Assembly (NCBI GenBank): GCA_023627715.1 | Contig: JAMAHW010000055.1 | Location: forward strand, 124,001 to 188,000 | Direction of reading: 5' to 3' | Length of the DNA: 64,000 bases | From: Periconia sp. R9002 | Lineage: Eukaryota > Ascomycota > Dothideomycetes > Pleosporales > Periconiaceae | Part shown: positions 57,889 through 64,000 of the stretch, piece after piece | How the letters are laid out: each line of letters starts with the position of its first letter | Numbering within the stretch: position 1 is the stretch's first letter | The notes under the pieces: model-generated | What the model saw: only the letters and a program-made list of their open reading frames with translations | What the model was told of the DNA's origin: nothing | Databases searched by the model: none | Program-made: the position numbers and the translations under genes

Positions 57889-59115
57889 CTAGATGAAGAG
57901 ATCCCATAGCACCAGCGTGCTGCAGAAGATGCACGTCGAGTAAAACACCAGCTGCGCCGTGCTCCTTCTCTCCGTCGCCCGCTTGAGCTGCTTGTTCCCG
58001 CTGCCCACGTTCTCCGTAGTCAGGAACGAGTCCTGCACCAGAGTCTGAATGTGTTCGTGCTGGAGTTCGAGGTTGGTGGCCAGCGTCGTCTGCATCTCGG
58101 ACAGCTCGAGCAGCGATTTTTCCGCCGTTCTGCATCCAGTTGTTAGAGAATACCAGCCAGCGGAGAGGGAGGTTTGTGCTGAACTCACCGAACCTGATCG
58201 AGATGATCCTCGTACTGCTTCAGTAGATCCTGATTCTCCTGCGCAAACAGCTGGAGTTGCTCTGGGTCCAATGTATTCTCAATGCCTCCCACGGACTCGC
58301 CTTCCTCCATCGGGGCTGGCTTCTCGCGGTAGCCGGTGTCCGCTGCCACGGTCCCACTGTAGTCCTCTGACATGGGCAGCGTCCCTCTAGCTTTGGATAG
58401 CACGCTCTTGCTTTTTTCCAGCTCGCGCGTCAGCCGGATCTCCATCATGGAGCTCTGGAATCGCCCGCACTCCTCCAGAGCCCTCTGCAGATACCATATG
58501 ATGCTCTCGCGGTGTGCCTTCATGGTGTTGAACTTGACCTCCTCCCTTTCCTCCTCGGGGCTCTTCGCCGTGATGGCGCCGCCTGCCGCCCACCGACCCA
58601 GAGCACCCAGACCCCGCTTTGCGCGTTTCTTCATGACGACGGCGTCGACGGCGGCCTGGCGCACCTGCTCCGTCTCCTGCAGGCCCGTGATGGCATGGTT
58701 GAGTTCGCGGAGGAGTTGCTTTGCGGAAGCATCTACATCGTTGCGCTGGGCATCGGTCAGGTATTTGGCGTCCTTGTCAACGGCCGGGTTCGCAGTATCG
58801 TGGGAGCGGGAGATTGGCTTGCGCCGCGGGGGATGGGCGGTGGATAGGTAGCTCTGCCGTATCGATCTCAGGTAGGCATGCAGCTCTGCAATGTGTTTGC
58901 GCTGTTGCCGTCAGCCTGCTGTTCTATTCCATTCGCACTTGGGCCATTTGCGCTTTCTTGGGTGCAGCGAGCGCAACGTGGCATGGGTGGCCTACAATGC
59001 GGTATGCCTCCTTCAGAAATTCGTCCAGGTCCTGGATGCGGAATGGATGCGGCTGGACCGACTGTGAGGCGTCATGCTTGACCAAAGCCGCATTGAAGGC
59101 GGGTGTTATGTCCAT
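57889..59115 (-). CDS. UFE1: ER t-SNARE, syntaxin-18/Ufe1 homologue
   Basis: Membrane-fusion SNARE for Golgi-to-ER retrograde traffic. Safe exons: 59115-58996 (MDITPAFNAALVKHD to EFLKEAYRI), 58883-58189 and 58129-57889. The last intron is 59 bp and splits an Arg codon. Motifs: DEFLKEAYRI and SIRQSYLST (syntaxin-18 N-terminal domain), KRGLGALGRWAAGG, HRESIIWYLQRALEECGRFQSSMMEIR, the SNARE heptads from about EQLQLFAQENQDLL through TAEKSLLELSEM and QDSFLTTENVGSGNKQL, and a single C-terminal TM anchor (FYSTCIFCSTLVLWDLF). Between EAYRI and LHAYLRS six residues are missing from the simplest splice; an 18-bp exon at 58956-58939 (KAQMAQ) would supply exactly six. The protein is 351 residues without it, or 357 with it. 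Confidence 0.87.
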
Positions 59116-60641
59116 GGCCTCCCTCGTGGTTGTTTGTTTGTTTGCTGGATGTGCGTGGGGGACTTCGACTTTGGTGATGCAACTTTGGCGAGCAAGAGGT
59201 TCGAGATTGTGCACGGACCAGATTCAGATTGACCTTTGCTTGAGCCTCATTGACGTCGACGCTTGCAACACACCAATGGCCGAAGTTTGGACCTGATCGG
59301 ACTCAACTAATTCTTTCATCATGTACAAATCTTGCTGCCCTTCTTTAAAAAAAATCACAGTGCCGACTCTTGTTCAGTTCAATGCGTCCGATGACAACTG
59401 CTGAATTGGACTCTTGGATGGCGATAGAAGAGTGAAGTCTGCAAACACTCAAGGTATCGATCGTTACCATCGAACGTCGTGCTTTGACATGGCGTGAGTC
59501 GACCTGTTATGTGCCACGACCACAAGCACCATTTCCTTTAATCCGACATGGCTCCGCAGCCAGTCGCACATCCGCGGCCCATACATATGTACATTACGGA
59601 CAAAGCATGCGACGTTTTTTATGAAAAACAACCCATGGAGAGAAAAGCGTCTGCTGATTCCTCAGACAGAAACTTCCCTTCCCTAGTGGAGAGACCTTTC
59701 TCCAGAAAATATCCGCAGTTACATCAATCGATATATTTCCCTACCCGTCCGTCCCGTTCGTTCGTTTCCAGAAACTCTATTTTTAGCCAGCGGCGATCCC
59801 GCCGTTTAGCTCCTCCGCTGTTCTGGCCCCTTGGACGCCAGACCATGCTACGTACAGTTGTCAGTACGTGCTGTGCAAATATTGCTCGGTGGCCTATAAG
59901 GACCGTGTGTATGGCTGAAGCCAGAGGATTGTTTCTATCGAATTCCTGACTCGTGGTTGCTTCCTCCTTTCCTCCACACTTCCCAACGGAGCATTGGGAT
60001 TGGTTCGTGAGAAAGCTCAGGCCTGATATAGGTAAGCTTACACGTTTGCCTACCAAGACCAGCCCGAGCTGTGGAAGCGGTATCACAATCTTTTTTGGTG
60101 GTTTTGGGCAAGAGGTGTCGTTATTGGTTTGTCGAAAGGGGTGAAATGAATGCATGGTGGGCCACGACTGAGCTCGTGGGCAGTGTAACTGACCCTCATG
60201 TTTTTTTTGCTGCGCGGCTGAAAGATTGGTAGTGTTACATCAACTGCACGTACGCAACGCAGTGTACCGTAGGAATGGAACTACCTAAACCACCAAACCT
60301 TGTTTACCCTTTTTTTCTGCTTGCCTCCCTCTTTCGCCAATTCACGCTGCCGAGATACTGTTTTCGTTCGTACGTTAAATGCATCTGTGCGCAACGATTT
60401 ATAGGTAGACAGGTATTTATATCGAGGATTCCTAGACGTGGAACAAGAAAACTGATCAACTGACATTTTTCTTCCCATTTCGAAGTTTCAATACTACATC
60501 AGATCCGCCTCTTGCTCGTCTATTGATCTATATATATTACAAAAGCCTCGAATCTCCTTCTCTTGAACAACTCCACCTCACTCATCCATCAACCACCACA
60601 CAAACCAAGAAACTCACCCATCTACCCTCTCAACCTCAAAA
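59116..60641. other. Intergenic spacer
   Basis: 1.5 kb between divergent genes. I see no supported gene; short frames near 59548 and 59724 lack any family sign. TATATATATT at about 60530-60539, 105 bp before the next ATG, is a likely TATA element. Confidence 0.55.
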
Positions 60642-61303
60642 ATGTCTCCCCAAACGACCCTCTCAACCCTCCTCCTCCTCCCGACCCTCCTCGCCGCGAC
60701 CCCTCTCCCCGCGCCTACCCCCGCTCAATGCACACCGGCAACCTACACAATTTCCTCCTACACTTACACCTACACCTATACGTACCCAGCCGGCTCTACC
60801 CCGTCGACCTCCGCCGTCACCATCAGCGACCCGTCCGTTCGCATCAACTTCGCGGGCGCAACGTTCCCCGAACCATCCATCATCACAGACTCTACGAGCA
60901 CAGGCGTGACGTGTGTAGGAAATGGCGAGACGCTTGATACGTTCCCTAACGAGATCGTGTGCGCGGGTGGGGGTTTGAGGTTTGGACTTAGGGGACGTGT
61001 TGATGCTGCGTTGTGGCAGGTTGTGCATGAATGGGGGTGTGATGGGTATGTATCCTCTCCTGATTGTCCTTCCCCTTTTTTCGTTTTGCCACAGACGGTC
61101 GATGAGCTGATATATAATGCAATAGACAATCATGGATGTCCTCAACCCCGATTTCCCTCGCTCCGCTATCGTGCAGCATCAAGGAGGATGCCGGGCAGGG
61201 CGAGGGCGTCATGGAGTGCGTGAGCAAGAGTGAGAGTGGTGCCGAGTCGAAGAGCTTTGTTCCGGAGAATGTGAGGAGGATTTGCGCGGGACCTACTTGC
61301 TAG
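60642..61303 (+). CDS. Small cysteine-rich secreted protein (effector-like)
   Basis: Exons 60642-61045 and 61126-61303 with an 80-bp intron (GTATGT...GCTGAT branch...TAG); 193 residues. A clear signal peptide with a leucine-rich core (LSTLLLLPTLLAA) ends near residue 19-25. After it there are eight cysteines (AQC, VTC, EIVC, EWGC, LSC, MEC, RIC, PTC), an even number suited to four disulfides, the last Cys being the final residue. A YTYTYTYT stretch around residues 45-53 comes from a short repeat. Reading through the intron instead gives an unrelated basic tail with no further family-like cysteines, so splicing is favoured. I do not recognise a named family. Size, signal peptide and cysteines fit apoplastic effector or cell-surface proteins of plant-associated fungi; this is inference only. 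It lies alone in a gene-poor stretch. Confidence 0.8.
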
Positions 61304-64000
61304 TTCGGGCCAAGTGGGCGTGGAAGGTAGTGGTAATTTTAACAGGAGGGAAGTATGATGTTGGATTAAAACATCGTTGACTTTCTTGCTATGGAGAAAT
61401 GTATTTGTGGGGAGATAAAAAGCTGACTTATTGGGATGCGGCTTGTGGAATTGCTTGTTTAGTTTGATTCACTGCTTGCATGATGAAAATGGCTGGTGCT
61501 ACCGTAATGTAAACATGGTGTCTTTCTCATGAAGCATACTCATGTAGGTTAATATTACACACCTGAATACATACCCAATCAATCGTAGAACTTAACTAAT
61601 AATGATGCCATGTTTGCCCATCAACGGCCTTCCAAATCGCGATATCACCACTCTCCTTACTCAAGAATTCATAAACATGATAAAAACAACACAATGTGTT
61701 CGAGTGTTTATACAAATCAAACCAGTGCAATCATTGATCGGTCAATTTTTGCAACTCTTACACATCGATATTCTACATTTCAAGGTAGAGCACCAACAAG
61801 CAACAGAAACAGTAACACCAAACACGAATATCACTTCTCCACTTATTACAACATACGTACCCGCAATAGAATGCGGGATATGTGGACAAATTGATCATCT
61901 CTTTAAGGAATTATGGAAAGTGACTGGAAGGTGACTTGTCATTCGTAGATTCCCTTTACCAGTTATCTTAACTATTACTTGGAGCTCATTATGCACTCTC
62001 TTTCCTCGTTTCGATTCGACCTACTTTCGCTTATTCAACCCATCTTAATTCGACATACGTGGCGGGAAATAGCCATCTTGACTACCACTAGGAGCAAATA
62101 AAGAGGGGGGCAGTCTACAGACTGGAACCACCTAGGTATATAGTAGAAAATCTGCAGTCGAAAGTGCCAGCTCCTGAACGACCCAAGTTTCGATGAAATC
62201 AGATTTGTGTATAACCTTTCGAGAGCTACAGAATTGTCACATCTCGATGCTTTAGCTTATGTATCAAGGGTTTATAGCTTGCTCTAGGATGATGTATCAA
62301 TACTTTGCGAACGCAGAAATCATCTAGTCTCTTCCAGCGTCTCCGTCCGAACCCCTTCACCACCAATTCAATCTAAATTCTATCTATTATACGTAGATGT
62401 AAAACATCCACAGTCAGTAACTAAGTTAACCACCTTACAAACTACGCCTAGATCCCAAACCTACGATTGTGTCTCGCATAATCAGCCTCTATCCTTCTCT
62501 TCAATCAATCAGGTCATAAACCAACACCACACCTTCGCCACCATCAACTCTCCATCATTAGAAAAAAGGCGGCATTCAAAATCAAGCATCACGATCCCTA
62601 ATCCTATCCCCGAACACAATCCTACCCACCTCGCCACCCTCCAGGCAGCAGAAACACACAAGACCACCGGTAAGACAACCCTTCACCCAGTCCCACCGTC
62701 ATAATTATCATCCTCCTGAGACAAACTGCCCACCTATCTACGTCACCTACGTCAGTCACCAGCCAGCCATCCTCACACCACCCCCCTGACCACCTGACCA
62801 TCGTACGCCGCTCCCTCGAATGCCCATTCTCTAACATGCTGCTGACTACATACATAAAGGCCTTAACTGCACGGCGAGTATGTCTTGTTTTGCTTACCTT
62901 TGCTTACGTTGCTTACGTACCGCCGCCTTACCCGTCACTGCAGTGTGCAGACCAAGGTTCGATTGATCTCCGGGTGCGTGCGGTGTTTCCTTTGGCATCA
63001 TCTTGTGTGATACGATTGATTGATTACATATAGTAGGAGTACGGAGTGGGACGGTGTTGGTTTTTGTTTCTTTTTTGCGTGTCCATTTTGTTTTTAAGGC
63101 TGTTTTTTTCGGAAGTCAGGGATGTTGGATTTAGCTTCGGGGGCCGGAAAGGTGTAAGCTAACAAACGGACCGGACGGGTGTATGTACTTGGGTAGATTG
63201 TCTAGGAGCTAGAGTCGGATTTGAATGCTGCCTATAGCAGTAGGAATCATACTATAATTCCTGGAAAGCTTACCAGGGGGTAGTCAGTCCAGGTAGAACT
63301 CGAAAGGTCTGCTCTGCAGATTTCAGATGCGGAAAAAGAAGAAAAAATTAGGGTACTGCGACGAACTAGTCTAGTATTTTCTCCGTATGCAATTCGTTCA
63401 TTTCTATTATCCTTTCATCTCGCTCAACCTTCCAAACCCCTCGCCTGCAAACCAACAACAACACACCAAGTTCTTTTCCGGCCCGCTCGACCTGCATTTC
63501 ACCTCGCTAACACTAACCACATCAATACGCCACCTCGAGCTCCCTTCAGCCCCCTCCCTTTCTCGCAAACGCCCACGAAACAAGAAAAAATCGCTTACAT
63601 CAGTCATCGCCTTGAGCACTCCGGTAACCTGACTCAATCAATGATGGTTACTTTTTCGCAAGGACAAGGTAAGGTAGTACGAGCGAGGCTGCGGCGTATG
63701 TAACGTAAGCGAGAGAAGAAGAAAAGAAGAAAAGAAGAAAAGGGAGCGGAGATTAAAGATCGACGTTATATGTGGGCCGTGCGTTGCTCCGGTGAGGTGT
63801 GAGGCGTGACGTGTGTAGGGATAGGGGGTTTTGGGGATGGATTAGTGATTGCAAAAGGATTAGTCAGATGGGTGGTGGTGATGAGGCGTGCGTGTGCCTG
63901 CGTGGATGTTGAGGTAGGGTGAATGCCATGGTTGTAGTTACCCGGGGGCCTAGCAGTTGTAGAAGCATGCGTGTGTTGAGTCAACTTTTAGATCCTCACA
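61304..64000. other. Gene-free 3' end of window
   Basis: 2.7 kb with no reading frame that I can support and no tRNA. It includes a purine-rich GAAAAGAA repeat (about 63717-63745) and, at the very end, ATCCTCACA, which also occurs inside the dispersed 28-bp repeat but is too short to count as a copy. Confidence 0.5.

Noticed and set aside
62951..62975. GGTTCGATTGATCTCC resembling a tRNA T-arm
   Set aside because: No matching acceptor, D or anticodon stems on either side.
63387..63632. Plus-strand 81-codon frame near the right end
   Set aside because: Pro/Ser/Thr-rich translation of CT-rich DNA; no family features.

Overview
This window is nuclear DNA of a filamentous ascomycete. The genes have short spliceosomal introns (about 40-80 bp) with GTRNGT-like donors and CTRAC/CTAAC branch sites. 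The repertoire (a ferrichrome-type siderophore NRPS, a divergent two-gene fungal FAS, a PTH11-like rhodopsin-domain protein, 2EXR and DUF7730-type proteins, ankyrin-CorA proteins) points to Pezizomycotina. Dothideomycetes/Pleosporales fit best, but the species is inferred, not shown. No database search was run; family names come from recognised motifs.

Region 1 (1-19.1 kb): the 3' three quarters of a large NRPS matching the NPS2/SidC ferricrocin synthetase layout, a gene-poor 2.7 kb gap, a seven-TM rhodopsin-domain protein, a convergent pair (a Gly-tailed hypothetical protein and a 2EXR protein), an intron-containing tRNA-Ala(TGC), and the GPI-lipid remodelling gene PER1.

Region 2 (19.1-39.3 kb): a 3.8 kb microsatellite-rich spacer, then the primary-metabolism fatty acid synthase locus: FAS2 (alpha, minus strand) and FAS1 (beta, plus strand) transcribed away from a 2.0 kb shared promoter. 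Together they encode all activities of the cytosolic alpha6beta6 FAS. BRL1, for a nuclear-envelope protein, follows.

Region 3 (39.3-55.3 kb): an accessory-looking patch. It has five DUF7730-type genes or relics, a gene with a His-Me-finger (homing-endonuclease-type) zinc-binding domain, a badly decayed ankyrin-CorA gene, a second CorA-like gene with one in-frame stop, small tandem repeats, and a G/C homopolymer palindrome. This is where the window departs from ordinary housekeeping content.

Region 4 (55.3-64 kb): housekeeping again, with aspartate aminotransferase and the ER t-SNARE UFE1/syntaxin-18 (both minus strand). Then comes a small eight-cysteine secreted protein (possible effector) and a final 2.7 kb in which I see no gene.

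Exon boundaries were built by hand from splice consensus, reading-frame continuity and family similarity. I found no clear new multi-gene system; the best leads are in region 3 plus the secreted cysteine-rich protein and a possible UFE1 microexon.
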